A stretch of DNA of 64,000 bases, taken from contig NZ_CP077091.1 in the NCBI RefSeq assembly GCF_014268595.2, positions 4,570,001 to 4,634,000 of the forward strand, in the 5' to 3' direction. Position 1 is the stretch's first letter; every line of letters begins with the position of its first letter. A program made the position numbers and the translations under genes. The notes under the pieces were generated by a model. The model worked only from the letters and a program-made list of their open reading frames with translations. It did no database searches and was not told the DNA's origin. The DNA is from Pseudomonas hamedanensis (GTDB lineage: Bacteria > Pseudomonadota > Gammaproteobacteria > Pseudomonadales > Pseudomonadaceae). Below are positions 36,910 to 45,544 of this stretch, in pieces.

Positions 36910-38013
36910 ATGACGTCGTTCAACTCCGGGGCCCAACCCCAGAACCGTGCGCCTCAATCCATCGGCTTTCTGCTGCTGGACAATTTCACGCTGATTTCTC
37001 TGGCGTCCGCAGTAGAACCACTGCGCATGGCCAACCAGTTGTCCGGTCGCGAGCTGTATCGCTGGAGCACCCTCACCGTCGATGGCGGTCAGGTGTGGGC
37101 CAGTGACGGTCTGCAAATCACTCCCGACGCCTCCATGCACAAAGCCCCGCCGCTGGACACCGTGATCGTCTGCGGCGGCATCGGCATCCAGCGCACCGTG
37201 ACCCGTGAACACGTCTCGTGGCTGCAAAGCCAGGCGCGTCAGTCCAAGCGTCTCGGTGCGGTGTGCACCGGCAGTTGGGCGCTGGCCTGCGCCGGTCTGC
37301 TCGACGGTTTCGATTGCAGCGTGCACTGGGAATGTCTGGCGGCGATGCAGGAAGCCTTCCCGCGGGTGGCGATGAGCACACGCCTGTTCACCCTCGACCG
37401 CAACCGTTTCACCAGCTCCGGCGGCACCGCGCCGCTGGACATGATGCTGCACCTGATCAGCCGCGATCACGGCCGTGAACTGTCGGCGGCGATCTCGGAA
37501 ATGTTCGTCTACGAGCGCATCCGCAACGAGCAGGATCACCAGCGCGTGCCGCTCAAGCACATGCTTGGCACCAACCAGCCGAAGTTGCAGGAAATCGTCG
37601 CGCTGATGGAGGCCAACCTGGAAGAGCCGATCGACCTGGACGAACTGGCGGTCTACGTCGCGGTGTCGCGTCGCCAGCTGGAGCGGCTGTTCCAGAAATA
37701 CCTGCACTGCTCGCCGTCGCGCTATTACCTCAAGCTACGCCTGATCCGCGCCCGGCAACTGCTCAAGCAGACGCCGATGTCGATCATCGAAGTGGCCTCG
37801 GTATGTGGTTTCGTCTCCACGCCGCACTTCTCCAAGTGCTACCGCGAATACTTCGGCATCCCGCCGCGTGACGAACGCGTGGGCTCCAACACCACCCAGC
37901 AAGTGGCGATGCTGCCGCTGCCGCAGGCCATCGTGATGTCGCCGCTGTCGGGGCCGATGTCGGCGCTGAGTCAGGCGCGCAATGAGTCCACTTTTGCCAG
38001 TGTAAGGCTGTAG
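36910..38013 (+). CDS. gbdR: AraC-family activator of glycine betaine catabolism, GbdR
   Basis: 367 residues: N-terminal DJ-1/GATase1-like ligand domain (about 16-205, C119 in AVCTGSW kept) and C-terminal double helix-turn-helix (about 225-325, LAVYVAVSRRQLERLFQKY and IIEVASVCGFVSTPHFSKCY). Activates betaine, dimethylglycine and carnitine-uptake genes when glycine betaine or dimethylglycine is present (established in P. aeruginosa). GAGGAGA lies about 8 bases upstream. A sigma-54 promoter suggests nitrogen or carbon control of its own expression. Confidence 0.96.
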   Translation: MTSFNSGAQPQNRAPQSIGFLLLDNFTLISLASAVEPLRMANQLSGRELYRWSTLTVDGGQVWASDGLQITPDASMHKAPPLDTVIVCGGIGIQRTVTREHVSWLQSQARQSKRLGAVCTGSWALACAGLLDGFDCSVHWECLAAMQEAFPRVAMSTRLFTLDRNRFTSSGGTAPLDMMLHLISRDHGRELSAAISEMFVYERIRNEQDHQRVPLKHMLGTNQPKLQEIVALMEANLEEPIDLDELAVYVAVSRRQLERLFQKYLHCSPSRYYLKLRLIRARQLLKQTPMSIIEVASVCGFVSTPHFSKCYREYFGIPPRDERVGSNTTQQVAMLPLPQAIVMSPLSGPMSALSQARNESTFASVRL

Positions 38014-38027
38014 ACCGAGTCATCGTT

Positions 38028-38095
38028 CTTCGCGAGCAGGCTCGCTCCCACGGTTGGAATGCATTCCAGAGTGGGAGCGAGCCTGCTCGCGAAGG
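38028..38095. repeat. REP pair
   Basis: CTTCGCGAGCAGGCTCGCTC and complement around a 27-base spacer, between convergent genes. Confidence 0.9.
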
Positions 38096-38101
38096 GATTT
38101 A

Positions 38102-38365
38102 TCAGGCGCGGTGGGACTGTTGGTAATCCGCCAGGGCCGGCAGCAATTGCTTGTCGATCGCCTGGCGCACCGCCGGCTGGATACTGGCGCCGCTGGTGTA
38201 CATGTCCTTGACCATCTTGCGCAGTTCAAACGCGCGAACATTATCCAGACCACGCACAGCGCACTCACAGGCCTGATCGGCCGTGGTGCCGCTCGGCACC
38301 TGAATGCCCAAGGCCTTGAGCTGGCCCAGCAGATCTTCCTGGTCAATCAAATCGGCGTACATCAT
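38102..38365 (-). CDS. Small hypothetical protein next to gbdR
   Basis: 87 residues beginning MMYADLIDQEDLLGQLKALG, with AAGGA 8 bases upstream. Mostly helical in appearance, two nearby cysteines in ADQACECAVRG, no signal peptide. I recall a similar unnamed gene beside gbdR in P. aeruginosa. No function can be assigned; conservation beside gbdR would suggest a link to the pathway. Confidence 0.75.
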   Translation of the reverse strand: MMYADLIDQEDLLGQLKALGIQVPSGTTADQACECAVRGLDNVRAFELRKMVKDMYTSGASIQPAVRQAIDKQLLPALADYQQSHRA

Positions 38366-38751
38366 CACGCAAATCCTTCTGTGGCAACGGAGGTCTTGGA
38401 TCGATTCTGGTAGCCACGGCCGGGCGCGGCAAGGGCGATTTGTCGCAGTGGCTATGACGACTATGAACAGGTCGTTTTCGGCTAACTGAGCCGCTTGGCG
38501 AGTGGGCACACTGGCTCCAGCTCGCTTCACGAAGGTTTGGTCACCCTCGCCTGGGCAGCTCCTCGACAGTACCCTCCTCAGCTCCGATCCTGTCACGGCT
38601 TGATCGGGGTTTTTTTTGCCTGTGAATCAGCCAGAGATTTGTTGTTCCCGCTGACGCTTTCGCGAGCAGGCTCGCCCCACTTTGGAATGCGTTCCCCTGT
38701 GGGAGCGAGCCTGACTCCGGGCGGCGTTCCGACGAAGAACGATGACGCGGT
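38366..38751. other. Intergenic region with one degraded REP pair
   Basis: 386 bases between two leftward genes. A REP pair with one eroded arm spans 38657-38713 (CTTTCGCGAGCAGGCTCGCC / GGGAGCGAGCCTGACTCC). Nothing else stands out. Confidence 0.6.
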
Positions 38752-39915
38752 CTAACGTTGCAACACCAGAATCCGCGACAACAACTCATCCCGGTCGACA
38801 TAGCAGCCCTGAAAATGCCGCGCCCCGGTCGCCGGATCGAACGCATTGCGCGCATGCAACGTGCGGCGATTGTCAAAGCACCACAGCTCGCCCGGATTGA
38901 GCCGCTGCATCAGGCGAAACCGCGGCTCGCGCGTCATCGCCATAAACCGCCGATAGGCCCGATACAGGCGTGGCATCTGCTCTACCGAGGTATCGAACGC
39001 GCCGCGCAGAAAGTTCGCCATGCGAATCTCCGCGACCCGGCCCAGCGCATCCAGCGCGATGATCGGCGCCAGACAGCGGTAGTCGCTGTGCCTGTCCTTG
39101 TTGCGAAATTCCACGGGGATTTCACAGAGCGCCTGAAACGAGGCTGGGTCTTCACTGCGCAACGCATCGGCAATCGCAAAACCGTCGACGAAAATACTTT
39201 CGCCACCTTCGGCGTCATTGACCAGGCAATGCAAAAACTGCAGTCCCGGTTGCAACTCGCGAGTCGGCAAATCCGTGTGCAAGGGCAGGTTGAAAGCGGT
39301 ATAGGCATTGCTGTCGGCGTCGGCTTTGGATTGCACGTTGAACAGCACGCCGAAGTTGCTTTCGCGGATGAACGAGATGCGTTGGGCGATGAGTTTCAGC
39401 GAGCCGGGTGCGGTGGGCACGCCGCGCACCTGGGTCAGGCCGATGTCACGCACGGCAATCAGCCATTGCAGCAAAGCCGCCGGGTCTTCCATCAACGCCG
39501 TGTACTCGAACACCGGCAACTGCAAATCGCTGCGCCATAAATGGCTTTGCGGTTGGCCGGCCAGGCGTTCGGCGCGCGATTGATCGTCATAGGCATGCGC
39601 CCGCAGCCAGCCTGGGTCGAAACGGCTACGGTGGCCGTCATGCCAGTCGAGGCACAGGCAGCCCTCGGCATCGATGTGCGCGGCAGTCGGTTGCAGATCG
39701 TCGGGCGCATCGACAATTTCGAAGACCTGCTCGCGGGTGACGCTGTAGACGCACTGTTGGCACGGGCAGTTGTCCCGTAGCCAGACATGGTGGAACGGGC
39801 TGATGCGCCCGTCCGCCCATTCGACGGCAACGCGATCGGCCAGGGTCTGCACGCTACCGAGCGCGCTGATCAACGGATAAGTACGAAAATCGGCAACAAC
39901 GGCAGCGGTGTTCAT
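38752..39915 (-). CDS. Gamma-butyrobetaine hydroxylase (2-oxoglutarate dioxygenase)
   Basis: 387 residues. Converts gamma-butyrobetaine to L-carnitine using 2-oxoglutarate, O2 and Fe(II). The N-terminal zinc-binding domain has C50, C52 and C55 (DNCPCQQC) and a later His; the TauD-like catalytic domain has H213 and D215 (PLHTDLP) and H354 (RRTLHARNAF). This layout is that of the BBOX/GBBH family rather than plain TauD. AAGGAG lies 6 bases before ATG 39915. Last gene of the caiX-cdhCAB operon, so gamma-butyrobetaine can be funnelled into carnitine breakdown. Confidence 0.88.
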   Translation of the reverse strand: MNTAAVVADFRTYPLISALGSVQTLADRVAVEWADGRISPFHHVWLRDNCPCQQCVYSVTREQVFEIVDAPDDLQPTAAHIDAEGCLCLDWHDGHRSRFDPGWLRAHAYDDQSRAERLAGQPQSHLWRSDLQLPVFEYTALMEDPAALLQWLIAVRDIGLTQVRGVPTAPGSLKLIAQRISFIRESNFGVLFNVQSKADADSNAYTAFNLPLHTDLPTRELQPGLQFLHCLVNDAEGGESIFVDGFAIADALRSEDPASFQALCEIPVEFRNKDRHSDYRCLAPIIALDALGRVAEIRMANFLRGAFDTSVEQMPRLYRAYRRFMAMTREPRFRLMQRLNPGELWCFDNRRTLHARNAFDPATGARHFQGCYVDRDELLSRILVLQR

Positions 39916-39940
39916 GGCGGCTCCTTGGCGATGGGTGGAT

Positions 39941-40417
39941 TTACCGGGCGGGTGGCAGGGCGATGACGCGACCGATGTAAACGGGGGCGGGCAGGTCGGT
40001 TTGATCGGCGACGATAGCTTGCAGGCGATCCAGCGTGTCGGGGCTGAACGGCGCCGAGCGCGGTCCCGCGAGGTCGACATGCAGAAGCATTTGCTCGTTG
40101 CCAGCCAGTTCCTGCTCGTCCCCGACCTTGTGCAGGCTGTGATAGAGATGCAGGCGTTTGCTGTCGTGACCGATGATCTGCGTACGCACTTCGACCTCGG
40201 TGTCGAGCTTCACTTCGTGCAGGTAGTTGAGGTGCAGTTCGAGGGTGAACAGCGAATGGCCGCTGGCTTCGCGGTTGTTGCTGTCCATGCCGAGGCGATC
40301 CATCAAGGCGTCGGTGGCGTAGCTGAAAATCAGCAGGTAGAAGGCGTCGCGCAGGTGGCCGTTGTAGTCGACCCAGTCGGGGATGATTCTGGTCTGGTAG
40401 GTGGTGAGGTGAGGCAT
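39941..40417 (-). CDS. cdhB: Carnitine-pathway thioesterase CdhB
   Basis: 158-residue hotdog-fold thioesterase (DYNGHLRDAFYLLIFSYATD near the N-terminus, the 4HBT Asp/Asn-Gly-His motif). In the known pathway it hydrolyses betainyl-CoA, made by CdhC, to glycine betaine and CoA. GGAG is 7 bases before ATG 40417. It sits 25 bases before the hydroxylase gene and downstream of cdhA, across a palindrome. Identity rests mainly on context. Confidence 0.85.
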   Translation of the reverse strand: MPHLTTYQTRIIPDWVDYNGHLRDAFYLLIFSYATDALMDRLGMDSNNREASGHSLFTLELHLNYLHEVKLDTEVEVRTQIIGHDSKRLHLYHSLHKVGDEQELAGNEQMLLHVDLAGPRSAPFSPDTLDRLQAIVADQTDLPAPVYIGRVIALPPAR

Positions 40418-40451
40418 GGCTGAACTCCATAAATCGCTGGCGGAACACACT

Positions 40452-40583
40452 TGTGGCGAGGGAGCTTGCTCCCGCTGGGCTGCGTAACAGTCCCAAATCC
40501 TCTGAGCGCATGCGTCCGTCAGACTGCGTTCGCTGGTTTTACGACCACTTCGCGGCCGAGCGGGAGCAAGCTCCCTCGCCACA
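40452..40583. repeat. Long palindromic repeat (GTGGCGAGGGAGC type)
   Basis: TTGTGGCGAGGGAGCTTGCTC and complement at the two ends, lying between cdhA and cdhB inside the carnitine operon. Same class as 1862-1961. Confidence 0.88.
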
Positions 40584-40594
40584 GGGAGCGGCAT

Positions 40595-41560
40595 TTATTC
40601 GCTGAAACTCATCCCATGCTTTTCCTTGGTGGTCTTCACCGCCTCCAGCACCGCCAGCAGGCAGTCATCACGATAGCGCTCCAGCGCCGAAATGCTGTGC
40701 CGGCCCAACTGCTCGCTGGTGCCATCGACCACATCATCGATCAGCTTGTCGGTCAGTTCCGGCGCCGGCAGATAGGTCCACGGCAACTGCAACGCCGGGC
40801 CGAACTGCGACATGAAGTGGCGCATGCCGGCATCGCCGCCCGCCAGGGTGTAAGTCAGGAACGTGCCCATGAACGACCAGCGCAGGCCGGCACCAAAGCG
40901 AATCGCATCGTCGATCTCGCCAGTGGTCGCCACGCCGTCATTGACCAAGTGCAGCGCCTCGCGCCATAGCGCCTCAAGCAAGCGGTCGGCAATAAAGCCG
41001 GGCACTTCCTTGCGCACATGCAGGGGGCGCATGCCGAGGGATTCATAGACTTGCATGGCCGCCTGGATCGCCTCGGGCGCGGTGTGCTTGCCGCCGACCA
41101 CTTCCACCAGCGGCAACAGGTAGACCGGGTTGAACGGGTGCCCGACCACGCAGCGGTCCGGGTGTGTCGAACTCTCGTAGAATTCGCTGGGCAGCAGGCC
41201 CGAGGTGCTCGATCCGATCAGCGCGTCAGGTTTGGCCGCTGCGCTGATTTTGCTGTGCAGGTCCAGTTTCAGCTCCAGCCGCTCCGGGGCGCTTTCCTGA
41301 ATGAAATCGGCATCACGCACGCATTCCTCGATGGTCGCGACAACGCGCAGGCGATCCAGTGAGGCGCCCGGCGCCAGACCGTTTTTCTCCAGCGCACCCC
41401 AGGCATTCGCGACGCGTCTGCGCAGCGCCGCTTCGGCTCCCGGCGCCGGGTCCCAGGCGACCACATCCAGGCCATGGGCGAGGGCACGAGCGACCCAGCC
41501 GCTGCCGATGACACCGCTGCCGAGGGCGGCGAAGGTTTTGATTTCAGTGATAAAGCGCAT
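40595..41560 (-). CDS. cdhA: L-carnitine 3-dehydrogenase CdhA
   Basis: 321 residues of the 3-hydroxyacyl-CoA dehydrogenase-like family, oxidising carnitine to 3-dehydrocarnitine with NAD+. N-terminal Rossmann motif [16 protein letters not shown], catalytic-region [20 protein letters not shown] and [14 protein letters not shown] 41560 gives [14 protein letters not shown] with AGGAAA 7 bases upstream; the longer frame to 41674 only translates the neighbouring REP. Downstream of cdhC in the operon. Confidence 0.94.
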   Translation of the reverse strand: MRFITEIKTFAALGSGVIGSGWVARALAHGLDVVAWDPAPGAEAALRRRVANAWGALEKNGLAPGASLDRLRVVATIEECVRDADFIQESAPERLELKLDLHSKISAAAKPDALIGSSTSGLLPSEFYESSTHPDRCVVGHPFNPVYLLPLVEVVGGKHTAPEAIQAAMQVYESLGMRPLHVRKEVPGFIADRLLEALWREALHLVNDGVATTGEIDDAIRFGAGLRWSFMGTFLTYTLAGGDAGMRHFMSQFGPALQLPWTYLPAPELTDKLIDDVVDGTSEQLGRHSISALERYRDDCLLAVLEAVKTTKEKHGMSFSE

Positions 41561-41589
41561 GATGGATTTCCTGAAATTGGCTCGAAATC

Positions 41590-41682
41590 TGTAGGAGTGA
41601 GCCTGCTCGCGATAGCGGTTGTTCATCCGCTGGAGATGCTTCGGATGTACTGACGCCATCGCGAGCAGGCTCACTCCTACAA
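41590..41682. repeat. REP pair
   Basis: TGTAGGAGTGAGCCTGCTCG and complement, located between cdhC and cdhA. Confidence 0.9.
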
Positions 41683-41698
41683 GGGAAATGGGTGTTCA

Positions 41699-42586
41699 TT
41701 AGCCGCGCTGGGTCAGGCCCATTTTCTGGCGGCCTTCTGCGGGCGTGAGTACGCGGGCACCCAGTCGGCTGAGGATTTGCGCGGCGCGTTCAACCAATTG
41801 GCCATTGGTCGCCAGTACGCCTTTGTCCAGCCACAGGTTGTCTTCAAGGCCGACCCGCACGTTGCCGCCCAGCAACACCGCTTGCGCGGCCATCGGCATC
41901 TGCATGCGGCCGATGCCGAAACCGGCCCACACCGCGTCGGCCGGCAGGTTGTCGACCATGGCTTTCATGGTGGTGGTGTCGGCCGGCGCACCCCACGGGA
42001 TGCCCAGGCATAGCTGGAACAGCGGGTTGTCGAGCAAGCCTTCCTTGATCAACTGCTTGGCGAACCACAGGTGACCGGTGTCGAAAATCTCCAGTTCGGC
42101 CTTCACGCCCAGCTCGGTGATGCGTTTGGCCCCGGCGCGCAGTTGCGCTGGCGTGGAGACGTAAATGGTGTCGCCATCGCCAAAATTCAGCGTGCCGCAA
42201 TCGAGGGTGCAGATTTCCGGCAGCAGTTCTTCCACGTGGGCCAGACGAGTCAGCGGGCCGACCAGATCGGTGTTCGGGCCGAATTCCATCGGGCTCTCCC
42301 CGGCACCGATTTCCAGGTCGCCGCCCATGCCGGCGGTGAGGTTGACGATGATGTCGACGTCGGCTTCGCGGATGCGCTCCATCACTTCGCGGTACAACGC
42401 CACGTCACGGCTGAACTTGCCGGTCTGCGGGTCGCGCACATGGCAGTGCACAACGGTGGCGCCGGCCCTGGCCGCTTCCACGGCGGCCGCGGCGATCTGT
42501 TTCGGGGTGACCGGCACGTGTGGACTTTTGGCGGTCGTGTCGCCAGCACCGGTAAGTGCGCAGGTGATGATGACGTCGTGGTTCAT
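41699..42586 (-). CDS. cdhC: Dehydrocarnitine cleavage enzyme CdhC (BKACE family)
   Basis: 295 residues of the beta-keto acid cleavage family (DUF849). Condenses 3-dehydrocarnitine with acetyl-CoA to give acetoacetate and betainyl-CoA. TIM-barrel zinc ligands appear in [14 protein letters not shown] (His-x-His, about 46-48) with a later Glu near the end; NLTAGMGGD and [10 protein letters not shown] are family motifs. Lies between caiX and cdhA. Confidence 0.92.
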   Translation of the reverse strand: MNHDVIITCALTGAGDTTAKSPHVPVTPKQIAAAAVEAARAGATVVHCHVRDPQTGKFSRDVALYREVMERIREADVDIIVNLTAGMGGDLEIGAGESPMEFGPNTDLVGPLTRLAHVEELLPEICTLDCGTLNFGDGDTIYVSTPAQLRAGAKRITELGVKAELEIFDTGHLWFAKQLIKEGLLDNPLFQLCLGIPWGAPADTTTMKAMVDNLPADAVWAGFGIGRMQMPMAAQAVLLGGNVRVGLEDNLWLDKGVLATNGQLVERAAQILSRLGARVLTPAEGRQKMGLTQRG

Positions 42587-42660
42587 GGTGCGTTTCCTTC
42601 AGGCGTGATGGGTCTGTTCGCAGCCCGTGGCGGGGCTGCGAAGCGTCGATTTCTCGTGAG

Positions 42661-43605
42661 TTACTTGCTGGTCAGTTGCAGATTTTCAGCGGCCGGTTTG
42701 CCATCGAAAGTCGTTACACCTTCGAGCCAGCGCTGCTTGTCTTCGGGGTGATCCTTGAGCCACTGCTTCGCCGACTCGAAGGCATCCTTGTGATCAAGCA
42801 ACGGCTGCATCATTCGGCTCTCGGATTCGGCGGTGAAGGTCAGGTTGCTCAGCAGGCGACCGATGTTCGGGCATTGCTCGGCGTACTTCGGTGCAGTGAC
42901 CGTCCACACCGTGGCCATGCCTTCGTTCGGGCCAAGCGCATCTTCGCTGCCGGTCAGATAGGTCATCTGCACGTTGACGTTCATCGGGTGCGGCGCCCAG
43001 CCGAAGAACACCACGGCTTCCTTGCGGCGCACCGCGCGATCGACGGCGGCGAGCATGCCGGCCTCGCTCGACTCGACGAGCTGAAATTTGCCCAGACCGA
43101 ACTGGTTCTTGGCGATCATCGCCTTGATCTGCGTGTTGGCGCCCGAGCCAGGCTCGATGCCGTAGATCTTGCCGCCCAGTTCCTTCTCGAATTTGGCGAT
43201 GTCGGCGAAAGTTTTCAGGCCCTTGTCGGCCAGATAGGTCGGCACGGCGAGGGTGGCGCGCGCATCTTTCAGGCTGGGCGCATCGAGCACTTTGACCTGA
43301 TTGGCCTCGACGAACGGAGTGATGGTCTGCGTCATCAGCGGGTTCCAGTAGCCGAGGAACAGGTCCAGGCGCTGATCGCGAATCCCGGCGAAAATGATCT
43401 GCTGGGAGGCGCTGGTCTGTTTGGTGCTGTAGCCGAGGCCGTCGAGCAGGACCTGGGTCATGGCACTGGTGGCGATCACGTCAGTCCAGTTGACCACGCC
43501 CATGCGTACGTTCTTGCACGATGCAGGTTCGGCGGCCATGACGCCGGCGCTGAAGAAAGCGGTACCGCTGAGTGCAAGAACGCAGCTGCTGATCAGTCGT
43601 TTCAT
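42661..43605 (-). CDS. caiX: Periplasmic carnitine-binding protein CaiX
   Basis: 314 residues, signal peptide ending near VMAAEP (about residue 24-25). OpuAC/ProX fold; W40 (VNWTDVI), W87 (GYWNPL) and FFGWAPHPMN parallel the cage residues of CbcX. It delivers carnitine to the shared CbcWV membrane complex (established in P. aeruginosa). GAGGAA lies about 6 bases before ATG 43605. First gene of the carnitine operon, divergent from cdhR. Confidence 0.93.
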   Translation of the reverse strand: MKRLISSCVLALSGTAFFSAGVMAAEPASCKNVRMGVVNWTDVIATSAMTQVLLDGLGYSTKQTSASQQIIFAGIRDQRLDLFLGYWNPLMTQTITPFVEANQVKVLDAPSLKDARATLAVPTYLADKGLKTFADIAKFEKELGGKIYGIEPGSGANTQIKAMIAKNQFGLGKFQLVESSEAGMLAAVDRAVRRKEAVVFFGWAPHPMNVNVQMTYLTGSEDALGPNEGMATVWTVTAPKYAEQCPNIGRLLSNLTFTAESESRMMQPLLDHKDAFESAKQWLKDHPEDKQRWLEGVTTFDGKPAAENLQLTSK

Positions 43606-43693
43606 GTCGGGTTCCTCGGCAGTTCGATTATTGTGGTTTCCGGCATCTGCGCACCGGTGATGCCAAGTTACGCAGCTACGGGCCGGTGAAAGC

Positions 43694-43732
43694 GCACTGC
43701 GGCGACTGGCATTTGCACTGTAGCGACCTGCA
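43694..43732. promoter_or_regulatory. 21-bp phased direct repeat between caiX and cdhR
   Basis: Two 18-base half-sites GCACTGCGGCGACTGGCA (43694-43711) and GCACTGTAGCGACCTGCA (43715-43732), 21 bases apart start to start and identical at 14 of 18 positions. The phasing suits an AraC-family dimer; CdhR and GbdR are the candidates. About 90 bases from the caiX start and 64 from the cdhR start. Confidence 0.75.
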
Positions 43733-43795
43733 CGCTTGAACGGCGCCGACAATCGGCGTATCAACGAGCCACGCGTCCGCCAACCGAGTGCGCCC

Positions 43796-44740
43796 ATGTC
43801 CCAGGATTTCTACTTTTTGCTGATGCCGGGGTTCTCCGCCATCGGCTTTATCTCCGCGATCGAACCGCTGCGCGTAGCCAACCGTTTTCGCGGGGAGCTG
43901 TATCGTTGGCATGTTCTCAGCGCCGATGGCGGCGCGGTGCTGGCGAGTAACGGCATGTCGGTCAACGCCGACGCGGCGCTGGAGCCGCTGAAGAAAGGCG
44001 CGACGTTGCTGGTGGTGGCCGGGTTCGAACCGCTGAAATTCATGACGCCGGCGCTGGAGCAGTGGTTGCGCCGGCTGGACAAGGAAGGCGTGACCCTCGG
44101 CGCCATCGACACCGGCAGCTTCGTCCTCGCCGAAGCGGGCTTGCTCGATGGGCATCGCCTGACCCTGCACTGGGAAGCTATTGACGCGTTCAAGGAATCT
44201 TATCCACAGCTCAGCGTGACCCAGGAGCTGTTCGAGATCGACCGGCGGCGGATCACCTCGGCCGGTGGCACGGCGTCGATTGATTTGATGCTCGACCTGA
44301 TCGCCCAGGCCCACGGCCCGCAACTGGCGATTCAGGTCAGCGAGCAATTTGTGCTGGGGCGCATTCGCCCGCGCAAAGACCACCAGCGCATGGAAGTCGC
44401 CACGCGCTACGGCATCAACAACAAGAAGCTGGTGCAGGTGATTGGCGAGATGGAGCAACACAGCGAACCGCCGCTGACCACGCTGCAATTGGCGGAGTCG
44501 ATCAAGGTCACGCGGCGGCAACTGGAGCGTTTGTTTCGGCTGCATCTGAACGATACGCCGAGCAACTTCTATCTACGGTTAAGGCTTGAGAAAGCCCGGC
44601 AGCTGTTGCGCCAGACCGACATGAGCGTGCTCGAAGTCAGCATCGCCTGCGGCTTTGAATCACCGTCGTATTTCACCCGCAGCTATCGCGCCCGCTTCGC
44701 CCGCTGCCCCCGGGAAGACCGGCGTACCGCCCAAGCCTGA
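43796..44740 (+). CDS. cdhR: AraC-family carnitine regulator CdhR
   Basis: 314 residues: GATase1-like N-terminal domain in which the usual nucleophile-position Cys is Asp105 (AIDTGSFVLAEAGLLDG), then a double helix-turn-helix (about 215-310). Activates caiX-cdhCAB in response to carnitine (known in P. aeruginosa). ATG 43796 gives MSQDFYFLLMPGFSAIGF; the longer frame lies over the promoter. Divergent from caiX, close paralogue of GbdR. Confidence 0.95.
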   Translation: MSQDFYFLLMPGFSAIGFISAIEPLRVANRFRGELYRWHVLSADGGAVLASNGMSVNADAALEPLKKGATLLVVAGFEPLKFMTPALEQWLRRLDKEGVTLGAIDTGSFVLAEAGLLDGHRLTLHWEAIDAFKESYPQLSVTQELFEIDRRRITSAGGTASIDLMLDLIAQAHGPQLAIQVSEQFVLGRIRPRKDHQRMEVATRYGINNKKLVQVIGEMEQHSEPPLTTLQLAESIKVTRRQLERLFRLHLNDTPSNFYLRLRLEKARQLLRQTDMSVLEVSIACGFESPSYFTRSYRARFARCPREDRRTAQA

Positions 44741-44760
44741 ATGGATGCACACAAACCCCC

Positions 44761-44849
44761 TGTAGGAGTGAGCCTGCTCGCGATAGCGGTCTATCGGCTG
44801 ACATGTGTGGGACTGACCCACCGCTATCGCGAGCAGGCTCACTCCTACA
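44761..44849. repeat. REP pair
   Basis: TGTAGGAGTGAGCCTGCTCG and complement, with inner CGCTATC arms, between convergent genes. Confidence 0.92.
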
Positions 44850-44861
44850 ATGCGATCAGCG

Positions 44862-45278
44862 TTATTTCTTCACCAACGCCGAACACGCCGCCTTGTAAGC
44901 CTCATGCTGATACTTGTTCAACGTCCCCGGCAGCTCGAAATTATGCTTCTTGGCCTGTGCATTGATCGTCTGCGGCGACAACAGCGTCACCTCACAGCCA
45001 TCAAGCAACTGAAACACACCCTCAATCTTGAACGTCGTCGGCCCACCGGCAAACTCACCCTTCTTGCTGCGCTTCTTGATCGCAATCCGGTCCACCGAAT
45101 TCTCCCGCACAAACGACGCCACCTGCGCCGCGAACCGCCGCACATTCGCCGCCTCGTCATCCTCTTCAAGCGCAATCTTTTTTGTCGCGAGAGGGACGTG
45201 ACTCAACGTCGAACCGTCGAGCGCAGCCACAGCGATGATCGCTTCGCTGCCTTTGATTTCAATGCCGCAGATGTTCAT
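44862..45278 (-). CDS. DUF3010 family protein
   Basis: 138 residues with an RNase-H-like N-terminal strand pair (MNICGIEIKGSEAIIAVAAL) matching DUF3010 as remembered. AAGGAA lies before ATG 45278. Function unknown; it is the third of three closely spaced leftward genes. Confidence 0.8.
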   Translation of the reverse strand: MNICGIEIKGSEAIIAVAALDGSTLSHVPLATKKIALEEDDEAANVRRFAAQVASFVRENSVDRIAIKKRSKKGEFAGGPTTFKIEGVFQLLDGCEVTLLSPQTINAQAKKHNFELPGTLNKYQHEAYKAACSALVKK

Positions 45279-45306
45279 GGGAGTTCCTTTGAATAAAGAG
45301 GGCAGC

Positions 45307-45525
45307 CTACAGCTCGAGCTGACTGGCTGTGATGCCGAACGCGGCGGCGATTTTCTCGCGGGTGGCCTTGCGGGGCTTGGCGACTGTTTCCTGCTGGGCA
45401 AACGCCGGTTGCGAGATGCCCATGCGCTTGGCGACTTCTTCCTGAGTCAGGTTGAGATGTTCGCGCCAGGCACGGATCGGTGTCGCGCCGTCAACCATCT
45501 GGCTGACCACTTCATGAGGAATCAT
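45307..45525 (-). CDS. XRE-family antitoxin-like DNA-binding protein
   Basis: 72 residues, MIPHEVVSQMVDGATPIRAWREHLNLTQ and onward; helix-turn-helix at LTQEEVAKRMGISQPAFAQQE. The PHEVV-x-M...PI-RAWRE opening is typical of antitoxins paired with RelE/ParE toxins, but no toxin gene lies beside it. AAGGAT precedes ATG 45525. It may be a solitary antitoxin relic or a plain regulator. Confidence 0.82.
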   Translation of the reverse strand: MIPHEVVSQMVDGATPIRAWREHLNLTQEEVAKRMGISQPAFAQQETVAKPRKATREKIAAAFGITASQLEL

Positions 45526-45544
45526 TGATTTATCCTTTTTATGT

